From: an uncultured Oscillospiraceae bacterium
Lineage (GTDB): Bacteria; Bacillota; Clostridia; Oscillospirales; Oscillospiraceae
Direction: 5' to 3'
DNA length: 43,125 nt
NCBI GenBank assembly: GCA_949916125.1
Contig: CATLEJ010000004.1
Location: 1 to 43,125, forward strand
Positions 32,300-39,989 of this stretch are shown one piece after another (the stretch's first letter is position 1; each line of letters opens with the position of its first letter). Under the pieces are notes generated by a model. That model did not search any database. It saw only the letters and a program-made list of their open reading frames with translations, and was not told where the DNA came from. The position numbers and the translations under genes were made by a program.

Positions 32300-32571
32300 C
32301 CCCGGTTCCAACCCCCGCGCCGTCAGGGCGACCTCTCCCACCCCCCTGGTCTTTTCTCCATCACCACTCCCCCTTTTGTTCGGCGATTAAAACAGTTGTT
32401 CGATTACAGCCCATACTTTACCACCCCCCGCCCCCAAAGTCAAGACAGCGCGGGCGGATTTTTTTTCGTAATTTTTAAAAATGGCCCGGATAAACGGACA
32501 CCATTTGTGGGCGGCGTTGCACGCCGGAGGGCGGGGAGGCCAACATTTACAAAGGTTTTACAGATTCCCCG
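32300..32571. other. Intergenic stretch without a gene
   Basis: Between the inverted tRNA repeat and the next promoter nothing coding is seen. It holds an A/T-rich stretch with a T8 run near 32460-32490, unlike the GC-rich surroundings, and short GC-rich segments around 32510-32540. Short reading frames across the tRNAs and this spacer are artefacts. Confidence 0.5.
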
Positions 32572-32600
32572 TTGACGATTGGCCGCCGGGGTAGTATATT
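32572..32600 (+). promoter_or_regulatory. Promoter of the second alpha/beta hydrolase gene
   Basis: TTGACG (32572-32577), 17 nt, TATATT (32595-32600), 30 nt before the start. Confidence 0.75.
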
Positions 32601-32629
32601 GGGGGAAACTGATCGTTTGGGAGGTCGCC

Positions 32630-33595
32630 ATGAAGAAAAAAACCACGTTTGGACTGCTGGGCCTGGCCGCGGCCGGGGCCGGCGCGGCGGGCGGCTGGGC
32701 CGCCCTGGGCAATTACCTCTACAACCGGGTGATGGTGCCCCAGGTACGCGATCCCGAAGAGGAGGACGTCAACCCCGTCCAGATCGCGGGCCGGGACTGG
32801 GCCCGGAGCCGGGAGGGCTTCCAGGAGGCCACCATCCAGGCCGTGGACGGGCTGATCCTGTGGGCGGCGCTGGTCCCCGGCCAGGAGGGCTGCCACCGCT
32901 GGGTCATCTGTATGCACGGCTACCACGACACCTATGAGTCCATGGGGGCCATTGCGAAGCACTACCACGACCAGGGCTGGCAGGTGCTCATGCCCGACCA
33001 GCGGGGACACGGCCAGAGCGAGGGCGACTACGTGGGCTGGGGCTATGACGAGCGGCTGGACGTTGTGGGCTGGGTGAACTGGGTGCTGCGCCGGGACCCG
33101 GAGGCGGAGATCCTGCTGCACGGCGTGTCTATGGGGGCGGCCACGGTGCTGATGGCCACCGGCGGCGTCCTGCCCGACCGGGTGAAGGCCGCCATCTCGG
33201 ACTGCTCGTATACCAGCATCGAGGCGGAGATGCGCCACCTGCTGGCCCAGATGAGGGATGAGCTGCCCACCCGGTTCCCCCTGCCGGCGGGGCTGCTGTT
33301 CTCGGCGCTGCGGAAAAACGTGCTGCGCCGGGCCCGCTACGACCTGCGGGAGGCGGCGCCTGTGGAGGCGGTGGCCCACTCCACCACCCCCACCCTCTTT
33401 ATCCACGGCGTGGAGGACGATTTCGTGCCCGCGTCCATGATGGGCAGGCTGTACCAGGCGGCCCGGTGCCCCAAGAGCTTTTTGTGGATGCCCGATGCGG
33501 GCCACGCCGCCTGTGTGGGCGCCAACGAGGCCCTGTACTGGACGGCGGTGTCCACCTTCCTCCAGGACTATTTTGTGGACGACGAAGAAGCATGA
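32630..33595 (+). CDS. Membrane-anchored alpha/beta hydrolase
   Basis: A 321-aa hydrolase of the COG1073 type. ATG at 32630 follows TGGGAGG. The N-terminus (MKKKTTFGLLGLAAAGAGAAGG) is a membrane anchor or uncleaved signal, so the enzyme likely faces outside. The fold shows the oxyanion segment CMHGYHDTYES near 97, the nucleophile elbow HGVSMGAAT near 165, the acid in GVEDDFVP near 263, and the catalytic His in DAGHAAC near 290. Relatives include putative esterases and lipases. It is a single gene between its own promoter and terminator; the substrate is unknown. It is not closely similar to the hydrolase at 14295. Confidence 0.88.
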   Translation: MKKKTTFGLLGLAAAGAGAAGGWAALGNYLYNRVMVPQVRDPEEEDVNPVQIAGRDWARSREGFQEATIQAVDGLILWAALVPGQEGCHRWVICMHGYHDTYESMGAIAKHYHDQGWQVLMPDQRGHGQSEGDYVGWGYDERLDVVGWVNWVLRRDPEAEILLHGVSMGAATVLMATGGVLPDRVKAAISDCSYTSIEAEMRHLLAQMRDELPTRFPLPAGLLFSALRKNVLRRARYDLREAAPVEAVAHSTTPTLFIHGVEDDFVPASMMGRLYQAARCPKSFLWMPDAGHAACVGANEALYWTAVSTFLQDYFVDDEEA

Positions 33596-33602
33596 CGCAA
33601 AC

Positions 33603-33631
33603 GCGCCCCCGGCCCAAAAGGCCGGGGGCGC
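33603..33631 (+). terminator. Terminator of the second hydrolase gene
   Basis: GCGCCCCCGGCC pairs with GGCCGGGGGCGC (12 bp) around CAAAA; no clear U run follows. Confidence 0.75.
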
Positions 33632-33703
33632 CAGTCTGTCGAAAAAGCCGCTTTTGTTTCGATGACGGGAGGGAAGATCGTGTGAAAGAAACCCAGGCGG
33701 GGC

Positions 33704-34201
33704 TCAGCCCCCCATGTCCCAGGGGGCGCCGTCCGGGCCGAACAGGTTGTTGGGCTTGGTACAGTAGGCCCCGCTGGCGGTGGCCAGCAGCCTGCCGGGC
33801 TGTCCGGCGGGGTAGACCTCCGCGTCGATGTGGCCGGAGGTGGCCCCGCACCGGACCGTGCGGGTGCGCACATGGATCAGGGCGTCCAGCGGCACCGGGC
33901 GGGCATAGTTCACCGTCATGGACACGGTGGGGGTGATGAGCCCGCACTGGACGCCGCAGGTGATGCCCATACAGGTGTCCACCAGGGTGGCGATGACGCC
34001 GCCGTGGACCACCCCCCAGATGTTGGCCATCCAGGGCTTAGTCTCGTAGGCCAGCACCAGCGAGCCGGCGGGTCCGTCGCAGCCCACTAAGGTGAGGGCG
34101 GCGGAGGGGTCGGGGGCGGCCTGGGGGGTCTCCCGGGCGCGGTAGTCCAAAAACGCCTGCGCCCTGCGGCGCAGCTCCTCGGTTGTCAGTTTTTTCTCCA
34201 T
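33704..34201 (-). CDS. PaaI-family hotdog thioesterase
   Basis: A 165-aa acyl-CoA thioesterase-like protein. The hotdog signature is VVHGGVIATLVDTCMG near 64, with the helix containing the HGG and Asp expected for PaaI/YbgC-like enzymes; strands VSMTVNYARPVPLDALIHVRTRTVR follow. It probably hydrolyses an acyl- or aryl-CoA in the cytoplasm; the substrate is unknown. ATG at 34201. It is the last gene of a minus-strand run after RqcH, separated from it by family A repeat copy 3, so linkage of function is doubtful. Confidence 0.88.
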   Translation of the reverse strand: MEKKLTTEELRRRAQAFLDYRARETPQAAPDPSAALTLVGCDGPAGSLVLAYETKPWMANIWGVVHGGVIATLVDTCMGITCGVQCGLITPTVSMTVNYARPVPLDALIHVRTRTVRCGATSGHIDAEVYPAGQPGRLLATASGAYCTKPNNLFGPDGAPWDMGG

Positions 34202-34229
34202 GCGGATTCCCTCGATTCTGTTTCCAGCC

Positions 34230-34371
34230 CCGCAGCGCCCGCATCGTCACGCTTCGCCTGTTCGCAACGCGCGGCTTCGCTCCGTCTCGGCCTGGTCTCC
34301 GGCCCGCTGCGCGGGCCTGCGCTCGGTCTCGCTGCGCTCCATCCGCGCTACTCACGACGGCTCAGCGCCCG
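34230..34371 (-). repeat. Family A repeat, copy 3 (forms the 3' end of rqcH)
   Basis: Read on the minus strand: GCGCTGAGCCGTCGTGAG at the gene end, then a GGATGGAGCGCAGCGAG block, a GGCCCGCGCAGCGGGCC stem, GACGGAGCGAAGCCGCGCG, and TGCGAACAGGCGAAGCGTGAC. It supplies the final rqcH codons (ALSRRE) and its TAG stop. The orientation relative to the gene is as in copies 1 and 2. Confidence 0.7.
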
Positions 34372-36090
34372 CACCAGCTCCTGGCTGGGGGTGACGTATA
34401 CGGTGCGGCAGGTGTTGTAAATCACGTAGCCCGGCTTGGCGCCGGCGGGCTTCTTCACCGCCTTCACCGGGGTGTAGTCCACCGGCACCTGCCCGGACTC
34501 CCGGCCCTGGGAGAACCAGGCCGCCAGCATGGCCGCCTCGGTGAGGGAGGCCTCGTCCGGCTCCGCGCCGCCGGTTTTCAAGATGACGTGGGAGCCGTGG
34601 AGCTTCTGGGCGTGGAGCCACAGGTCCCGCTTGTCCGCGTCCCTGGTGGTCAGCCGGTCGTTCTGGCTGTTGTTCTTGCCCACCAGGATGGTGAGGCCGG
34701 AGGAGGAGCGGAACTCCATGGGCTTGGCGCGCACGACCTTCACCCGGCCCTTGCCGGTCATCTTCCGCTTGTGCTGCTTGAGGTAGCCGTTGTCCATCAG
34801 CTCCTGGCGGATCTCCTGGAGGTCCTTGTCCCCCTCGGACAGGGTGATCATTTGCAGCACGCTGTCCAGGTAATCCAGCTCGCCCCGGTTCTTCTCCAGC
34901 TGGATGGTCAGCATTTCCTCCGCCTTCTGGGCCTTTTTGTAGTCCTTGTAATACTTGGCGGCGTTCTGCTGGGGGGTGAGCAGGGGGTCCAGGGGAATGT
35001 CCACGTCCCCGGCCGACCGGTCGTAATAGTTCTGCGCCCGCAGGACGGTCTGGCCCCTGCTCATCTGATAGAAGTTGGTGGTGATGATATCGCCGTACTG
35101 GCGCAGCTTCTCCCGGTCGGCGGTGCGGGCCAGGTCCCCCTCCTGGTTGGCGATCTTCTTCGCCGTGCGGTTCCGGGCCTGGGTGACGGAGCGGATGAAG
35201 TCCTGCCCCCGCTGGCGTACCCGCTCCTGGGCCTCCTTCTGCTCGTAGAAGTCGTCCAGCAGGGCGGAGAAGGTGGGGTACCGGCGCAGCTCCACCGAGG
35301 GGCCGTACTGGAGCACGGCCTGGAAGGTGAAGTCGAAGGGCTTCCCGTCCCGGAGCAGGGCGGTGGGGGTATAGTCCCCGGCCCGCACCCGGTCTATGAG
35401 CTGGGCAAAGCGGTCCGCCAGCCCGTCCCGGGCGCCGTCCCCCTGGAACGCCAGCTCCCGGGCGGTGAGGGGGGACAGGCCGTTGAAGCTGTCCAGCAGC
35501 CACTTGTCCTGGCCGTCCCCCTCGGGGGCGTTGGCCAGGATCAAGGCGCGCAGCTCCTCGGGGGCCAGGCGGGAGGGATCCAGCCGGCCGGTGGGCTCCG
35601 GGGGGGCGTAGTACAGCCCCGGCATGACGGGGCGCTTGGCGGACAGATCCCCGTCCGCCCGGCGCATACAGTCGGTGATGCGCCCCGCGCCGTCCAGCAT
35701 AATCAGGTTGGATTTGCGCCCGATGCACTCCAGCACCAGCCGCCGCTCCACCCGGTCGCCCAGCTCGTCCAGCGTCTCGAAGCGGAAGTCCAGCAGCCGC
35801 TCCATGGAGGGCTGGGTGAGCTCCAGCAGCCGGGCCCCGGTGAAGTGCTTGCGCAGCAGCATACAGAACATGGGGGGCGTCTCCGGGTTCTCCCGGGGGA
35901 CCTTGGTGAGCTGGGCCCGGGGGTGGGCGGGGCTGGCGGACAGCAGCAGGCGGACGTTCTCCCGTCCCGCCCGCATATGGAGCACCGCCTCGTCCCGGGC
36001 GGGCTGGTAGAGCTTGTCCACCTTGCCGCCGATGAGGGTGCTTCGCAGTTCCCCGGCCAGCGCGGTCATAAAGATAGCGTCAAAAGGCAT
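34348..36090 (-). CDS. rqcH: RqcH, ribosome quality control factor (NFACT family)
   Basis: RqcH binds stalled 50S-peptidyl-tRNA and adds C-terminal alanine tails that mark the peptide for degradation. The 580-aa protein has the NFACT-N domain (MPFDAIFMTALAGEL, GGKVDKLYQPARDE), helix-hairpin-helix and coiled-coil regions (about 280-335 and 375-415), and the NFACT-R domain (about 455-560) with KRDLWLHAQKLHGSHVIL. Where B. subtilis RqcH has an Asp-Arg pair important for tRNA binding, Glu97-Arg98 is seen here, a conservative change. The last six residues come from a family A repeat. MrnC lies upstream on the same strand with a 140-nt hairpin-rich gap. Confidence 0.95.
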   Translation of the reverse strand: MPFDAIFMTALAGELRSTLIGGKVDKLYQPARDEAVLHMRAGRENVRLLLSASPAHPRAQLTKVPRENPETPPMFCMLLRKHFTGARLLELTQPSMERLLDFRFETLDELGDRVERRLVLECIGRKSNLIMLDGAGRITDCMRRADGDLSAKRPVMPGLYYAPPEPTGRLDPSRLAPEELRALILANAPEGDGQDKWLLDSFNGLSPLTARELAFQGDGARDGLADRFAQLIDRVRAGDYTPTALLRDGKPFDFTFQAVLQYGPSVELRRYPTFSALLDDFYEQKEAQERVRQRGQDFIRSVTQARNRTAKKIANQEGDLARTADREKLRQYGDIITTNFYQMSRGQTVLRAQNYYDRSAGDVDIPLDPLLTPQQNAAKYYKDYKKAQKAEEMLTIQLEKNRGELDYLDSVLQMITLSEGDKDLQEIRQELMDNGYLKQHKRKMTGKGRVKVVRAKPMEFRSSSGLTILVGKNNSQNDRLTTRDADKRDLWLHAQKLHGSHVILKTGGAEPDEASLTEAAMLAAWFSQGRESGQVPVDYTPVKAVKKPAGAKPGYVIYNTCRTVYVTPSQELVRALSRRE

Positions 36091-36123
36091 AATTTACGTT
36101 TCCCTCCAAGCAGATTTCGGGGC

Positions 36124-36230
36124 CCCCGCGAAAGCGTCCTTCCGCTTTCGTGGGGAGAGGAGGCGCAAGGGAGCGGCGCGAGGAATGGCCGCAAGGCCGT
36201 TCCGAGTAGAGCGGACTTTGCGCCGACGAG
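36124..36230. repeat. Hairpin repeat between mrnC and rqcH
   Basis: CCCCGCGAAAGCG (36124-36136) pairs with CGCTTTCGTGGGG (36143-36155), and GGAATGGCC pairs with GGCCGTTCC around GCAA near 36182-36203. The first unit matches the stem at 24672-24698. No U run follows. A non-coding palindromic repeat. Confidence 0.55.
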
Positions 36231-36644
36231 TCAAATGGCATGGTCGGCCTCCTCCATCATGGCGTCAAACAGCTCGTTGAGCCGGTCGGTTTTCCCCTGC
36301 AGGTACAGCCAGCCAAACAGGGATTCCAGCGCCGTGGCGGCGTGGTACTCGCCTACGCTGGCCCCCTTGGGGACGGTGGCGGTGTGGCTGTTGCGGCCCC
36401 GGCGGTAGACAGCCTGCTCATCCTCGCTCAAAAGGGGGAGGATGGCGTGGGCCAGCCTCGCCTGGGCGGGGGCGGCCACATACCGGACGGCGGCCTTGTG
36501 CAGGCCGGCGTTGGTGGCCTTGCCGTGGAGGCACAGCCAGGAGCGCACCATCAGCTCGTACACCCCGTCGCCCAGGTGGGCCAGGCCCAGGGCGCTGATA
36601 CGCTCCGCGTCGTCCCGCCCGCCGGACAGGTGAAAGTAATCCAT
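36231..36644 (-). CDS. mrnC: Mini-ribonuclease III
   Basis: MrnC is a short RNase III without the double-stranded RNA-binding domain; in B. subtilis it matures 23S rRNA ends. The ATG at 36644, with TTGGAG 6 nt upstream, gives 137 aa. The RNase III signature is ALGLAHLGDGVYELMVR (catalytic Asp about 26), with RYVAAPAQARL in the middle and AALESLFGWLYLQGK near 115. The protein ends after the catalytic domain, as the family should. In Bacillus it follows cysS; here it lies between the Rrf2 gene and rqcH. Confidence 0.94.
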   Translation of the reverse strand: MDYFHLSGGRDDAERISALGLAHLGDGVYELMVRSWLCLHGKATNAGLHKAAVRYVAAPAQARLAHAILPLLSEDEQAVYRRGRNSHTATVPKGASVGEYHAATALESLFGWLYLQGKTDRLNELFDAMMEEADHAI

Positions 36645-36749
36645 GGGTATCTCCAATCCGGGCGGCAGGGAAGGGCCGTGCCGCCCAAAGGCAACGATTT
36701 TGAAAGGAATTATATCACGGGAACGGAAAAATGCAAGGGCCCCGGGCCG

Positions 36750-37196
36750 CTACGGGGCCTCGCCGCAGCTTCCCCCCGGGTCCTGCCTGTCCTGCTGCCG
36801 CCGCACCAGGTCGGCCAGGGTGGTGCCGTCCACCACGGCGGACACCGCCCGGTGGATCTCCTGCCACAGCTCCACCGTCACGCAGTCGCAGCTGTGGGCG
36901 CAGAAGCTGCCGTCGGTGGCGCACTCCACCGGGGCCAGGTCGCCCTCCAGGGGGCGGAGGATGTCGCCCACGGAGTATTCCTCCGGCCTCCGGGTGAGCA
37001 GGTAGCCGCCCCCGGCCCCCCGCACCGAGCGCAGCAGCCCCGCCCGGGCCAGGGGGGTGACGATCTGCTCCAGGTATTTGTCGCTGAGCTGCTGCCGCCG
37101 CGCGGCGTCCCGGAGGGATACCGGCCGGCCGTCCCCGTGCTGGGCGATGTCCGCCATCAGCCGCAGGGCGTAGCGCCCTTTTGTGGAAATTTTCAT
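36750..37196 (-). CDS. iscR: Rrf2-family regulator, IscR-like
   Basis: A 148-aa transcription regulator. The winged helix (about 1-65) starts MKISTKGRYALRLMADIA and includes LSDKYLEQIVTPLARAGLLRSVRGAGGGY. The effector loop has cysteines C92, C99, C103 and C105; C92 matches the first IscR cluster ligand, so an [Fe-S] sensing role is likely, though spacing differs from C92-C98-C104. ATG follows GGGAGGGACAC. It is divergent from mutY, and two similar sites lie in the shared promoter region. No isc or suf genes lie downstream in the window. The gene name rests on similarity only. Confidence 0.85.
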   Translation of the reverse strand: MKISTKGRYALRLMADIAQHGDGRPVSLRDAARRQQLSDKYLEQIVTPLARAGLLRSVRGAGGGYLLTRRPEEYSVGDILRPLEGDLAPVECATDGSFCAHSCDCVTVELWQEIHRAVSAVVDGTTLADLVRRQQDRQDPGGSCGEAP

Positions 37197-37260
37197 GGTG
37201 TGTCCCTCCCGGCGGGCCGTCTGGGCGGCCCGGAACGGCTGTGAAAAAATTGCTGCTCTA

Positions 37261-37289
37261 AAAATACCATATGTTTGATAGGAATTCAA
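37261..37289 (-). promoter_or_regulatory. Promoter of the Rrf2 regulator gene
   Basis: Minus strand TTGAAT (37284-37289), 17 nt ending in CATATGG, TATTTT (37261-37266). The candidate operator at 37265-37285 lies within it. Confidence 0.6.
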
Positions 37290-37345
37290 GTGGGAGGATA
37301 TTCCGCCGTTGAAACTCACGGAGAAATATGGTACACTGATAGGAA
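37265..37345. promoter_or_regulatory. Pair of candidate Rrf2/IscR operator sites
   Basis: TGATAGGAA occurs at 37276-37284 and again at 37337-37345, each preceded by an ATAT-rich motif (ACCATATGTT and AATATGGTACAC). The first lies in the regulator's own promoter, the second covers the mutY -10 and start point. This is the position expected for repressor sites; the assignment to the Rrf2 protein is inference. Confidence 0.4.
37309..37337 (+). promoter_or_regulatory. Promoter of mutY-tdk-radical SAM operon
   Basis: TTGAAA (37309-37314), 17 nt ending in ATATGG, TACACT (37332-37337), 34 nt before mutY. Confidence 0.7.
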
Positions 37346-37370
37346 CAAGCGTAAGACAGGGAGGCCCGCC

Positions 37371-38417
37371 GTGAACCCGTTGGACAAGCTGACCGTCCCC
37401 CTGCTGGAGTGGTACCGGGACAACGCCCGGCGGCTCCCCTGGCGGGACGACCCCACGCCCTACCATGTGTGGCTGTCGGAGGTGATGCTCCAGCAGACCC
37501 GGGTGGCGGCGGTGCTGGACTATTACAGGCGCTTTCTGGAGGCGGCCCCCGACGTGGCCGCCCTGGCCGCCCTGCCGGAGGACAGGCTGCTCAAGCTGTG
37601 GCAGGGGCTGGGCTACTACAGCCGGGCCCGGAACCTGCAAAAGGCGGCGCAGGTCATTGTGGAGCGGTACGGCGGGGCGTTCCCGTCGGACTACGCCGCG
37701 GTGCGGGCCCTGCCGGGGGTGGGGGACTACACCGCCGGGGCCGTCTGCTCCATCGCCTTCGGGCAGGCCGTCCCCGCCGTGGACGGCAATGTGCTGCGGG
37801 TGTACGCCCGCATCTGCGGGGACGAGGGGGACATCGCCAGCCCCCAGATGAAGAAAAAGGTCGCCCAGGCCATCCGGGCCGCCATCCCCCTGCACGCGGC
37901 GGGGGCGTACAATCAGGCGCTGATGGAGCTGGGGGCCACGGTGTGCCTGCCCAACGGCGCGCCGCTGTGTGAACGGTGCCCGGCAAAGGGCTTCTGCGCC
38001 GCCCTGGCCCGGGGGTGCACCGCCGAGCTGCCCGTGAAGGCCCCCAAAAAGCCCCGCCGGGTGGAGGAGCGCACGGTGTGGCTCATTTTTTGGGAGGACG
38101 GCGTGGCCCTGCGCCGCCGCCCGGATAAGGGGCTGCTGGCGGGGCTGTGGGAGTTTCCCAACGAGCCGGGGGACGGCCCCCTGCCGCAGTCGTGGGGGAT
38201 CGAAGCGCTGTCCGAGGCATACGCAGGACAGGCGAGGCACATTTTCACCCATATTGAGTGGCGCATGGCCCTGCGGGCGGTGGAGGCGGGCGGGGACGCC
38301 CTGCCTCCCGGCTGGGTGTGGGCCGGCGGGGACGAATTGGAGGAGAAATATGCCGTGCCCAACGCCTTCGAGCGGGCGCTGGGGTGCGCGAAAGAGAGAC
38401 TGAACGGGGGAGAGTAG
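37371..38417 (+). CDS. mutY: A/G-specific adenine DNA glycosylase
   Basis: MutY removes adenine paired with 8-oxoguanine, protecting against oxidative mutation. The GTG at 37371, with AGGGAGG 6 nt upstream, gives 348 aa. Catalytic Glu37 is in SEVMLQQTR, the helix-hairpin-helix is LPGVGDYTAGA (114-124), and Asp138 is in AVDGNVLRV. The [4Fe-4S] ligands are C192, C200, C203 and C209, with seven instead of the classic six residues in the first gap. A NUDIX-like 8-oxoG recognition domain (about 225-345) completes it. tdk starts at the base after its stop. Confidence 0.96.
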   Translation: MNPLDKLTVPLLEWYRDNARRLPWRDDPTPYHVWLSEVMLQQTRVAAVLDYYRRFLEAAPDVAALAALPEDRLLKLWQGLGYYSRARNLQKAAQVIVERYGGAFPSDYAAVRALPGVGDYTAGAVCSIAFGQAVPAVDGNVLRVYARICGDEGDIASPQMKKKVAQAIRAAIPLHAAGAYNQALMELGATVCLPNGAPLCERCPAKGFCAALARGCTAELPVKAPKKPRRVEERTVWLIFWEDGVALRRRPDKGLLAGLWEFPNEPGDGPLPQSWGIEALSEAYAGQARHIFTHIEWRMALRAVEAGGDALPPGWVWAGGDELEEKYAVPNAFERALGCAKERLNGGE

Positions 38418-39008
38418 ATGGCAAAGCTGTATTTCCGCTACGGCGTGATGGGGTCCAGCAAGTCGGCCAACGCGCTGATGGTGCGGTATAACTACGAGGA
38501 GCGGGGCCAGAGCGCCCTGATGGTGAAGCCCGCCCTGGACCAGCGGGAGGGGGAGCGGGTGGTCAACTCCCGCATCGGGCTTCATTACGCCTGCGTGTGG
38601 TTTGAGGACCTGGAAAAAATGCCGCCGGAGGACATCACACGCCACCAGTGCGTCATTGTGGACGAGGCCCAGTTCCTCACCCGCGCCCAGGTGGACTACC
38701 TGACGGAGATCGTGGACGGCCTGAATGTGCCCGTGATCTGCTACGGCCTGCGGGCCGACTTCAGCGGGCGGCTGTTCCCCGGCTCGGAGGCCCTGCTGGC
38801 CTGCGCGGACGTCATCGAGGAGGTCAAGACCATCTGCTGGTGCGGCAAAAAGGCCATCTGCAACGCCCGGTTTGACAAAAACGGCGTGGTGCTCAAGGAG
38901 GGGGAGCAGGTGGTGCTGGGCGCCAACGACTGCTACATCGGCCTGTGCCGGAAACACTGGAAGGCGGGCGACCTCGGTTCTGACTGGCGGAGGGCCCATG
39001 ACCTGTAA
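38418..39008 (+). CDS. tdk: Thymidine kinase (type II)
   Basis: It phosphorylates thymidine to dTMP in nucleotide salvage. The 196-aa protein has the P-loop region YGVMGSSKSANAL (residue 8 on), where the usual GK is SK, as in a subset of Firmicutes enzymes. The Walker B-like VIVDEAQFL lies near 78, and the zinc ribbon cysteines are in CWCGKKAICN and LCRKH near the C-terminus. It follows mutY directly and overlaps the next gene by 11 nt, so the three are one operon. Confidence 0.94.
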   Translation: MAKLYFRYGVMGSSKSANALMVRYNYEERGQSALMVKPALDQREGERVVNSRIGLHYACVWFEDLEKMPPEDITRHQCVIVDEAQFLTRAQVDYLTEIVDGLNVPVICYGLRADFSGRLFPGSEALLACADVIEEVKTICWCGKKAICNARFDKNGVVLKEGEQVVLGANDCYIGLCRKHWKAGDLGSDWRRAHDL

Positions 39009-39876
39009 CCTCTGCCCCCGGCGGTGCGGGGCCCTGCGGGACGAAAGCCGCGGGGAGGGCTTCTGCCAGATGCCCAGCCGCCCCGTGTGCGCCCGGGCCG
39101 CCCTCCATTTCTGGGAGGAGCCCTGCATCTCGGGCAGCGCCGGGGCGGGGACGGTGTTCTTCTCCGGCTGCACCCTGGGGTGCGTGTTCTGCCAGAACGC
39201 CCCCATCAGCCGGGAGGGCTTGGGCAGGCCGCTGACGGACGACGAGCTGTACGCCGTCTTCCAGCGGCTGGCGGACCAGGGGGCCGCCTGCATCGAGCTG
39301 GTCACCCCCACCCAGTTCACCCATGTGCTGGCCCGGGTGCTGGAACGGCCCGTCCCCGGCGGCCTGAGCGTGGTGTGGAACAGCGGCGGGTACGAGCGGG
39401 CGGACGTGCTGCGCGCACTGGAGGGGAAGGTGGACGTGTACCTGCCCGACCTGAAGTATGTCACGCCGGAGCTGGCTGGCCGGTATTCCGGCGCGGCGGA
39501 CTACCCGGAGGCCGCCAAAGCCGCCATTTTGGAGATGTACCGCCAGCGGGGCCCCGTCCGGCTGGAAAACGGCCTGCTGAAAAGCGGGGTGCTCATCCGG
39601 CACCTGATCCTGCCGGGGCGGGTGCCGGAGGCCAAGGCCGTGATGGACTGGGCGGCGTCGGCGTTCCCCCCGGGGGCGGTGCTGTTCTCCCTTATGGCCC
39701 AGTACACCCCCGTGGGGGCGCTGGACGGCTTCCCCGAGCTGCGCCGCCCCCTGCGGCCCTCCGAGCTGCGGACGGCAAGAGAGTATATGGAGAACCTGGG
39801 CCTGTCCGGGTACGTCCAGGAGCTGGGCTCCTGCGGGGAGGGGTTTATCCCCGCTTTCGACCTCACAGGGCTGTAA
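38998..39876 (+). CDS. Radical SAM protein, PflX/PflA-like (COG1313 type)
   Basis: A 292-aa radical SAM enzyme. The cluster motif is FFSGCTLGCVFCQN near 59 (CxxxCxxC). A further cysteine group at the very N-terminus (C3, C6, C10, in CNLCPRRCG) may bind a second cluster or metal. After the barrel core (ELVTPTQFTHVL, NSGGYERADVLRAL, VDVYLPDLKYV) the sequence is typical of the uncharacterised COG1313 family, related to pyruvate formate-lyase activating enzymes. No glycyl radical enzyme is nearby, so the target is unknown. Second Fe-S enzyme of the mutY operon. Confidence 0.88.
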   Translation: MTCNLCPRRCGALRDESRGEGFCQMPSRPVCARAALHFWEEPCISGSAGAGTVFFSGCTLGCVFCQNAPISREGLGRPLTDDELYAVFQRLADQGAACIELVTPTQFTHVLARVLERPVPGGLSVVWNSGGYERADVLRALEGKVDVYLPDLKYVTPELAGRYSGAADYPEAAKAAILEMYRQRGPVRLENGLLKSGVLIRHLILPGRVPEAKAVMDWAASAFPPGAVLFSLMAQYTPVGALDGFPELRRPLRPSELRTAREYMENLGLSGYVQELGSCGEGFIPAFDLTGL

Positions 39877-39903
39877 AGGGGCGGAAAAATTTGCGGATAG
39901 GGG

Positions 39904-39932
39904 TTGCAATCCCAGGCAATCCGTGGTAAACT
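39904..39932 (+). promoter_or_regulatory. Promoter before the rimP leader
   Basis: TTGCAA (39904-39909), 17 nt, TAAACT (39927-39932). A hairpin with a T run follows within about 20 nt of the expected start. Confidence 0.6.
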
Positions 39933-39950
39933 ACGCTTGTTATGTAAGGT

Positions 39951-39986
39951 AGAAGGGAGTGAGGCGCGGGCCTCACTCCTTCTTTT
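39951..39986 (+). terminator. Terminator in the rimP-nusA leader
   Basis: AGAAGGGAGTGAGGC pairs with GCCTCACTCCTTCT (one bulged G) and is followed by TTT. Lying close behind the promoter at 39904-39932, it could end a tiny RNA of about 48 nt, attenuate the operon, or simply be the terminator of the mutY operon, 75 nt past its last stop. Confidence 0.75.
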
Positions 39987-39989
39987 GAG

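Noticed and set aside
31983-32390. Short proteins spanning the tRNA-Thr and tRNA-Tyr genes on both strands
   Set aside because: These are translations of tRNA sequence, a well-known annotation artefact.
36750-39464. A 904-codon minus-strand frame
   Set aside because: Only the last 148 codons (Rrf2 regulator, own ATG and ribosome binding site) are real; the rest is antisense to mutY, tdk and the radical SAM gene.
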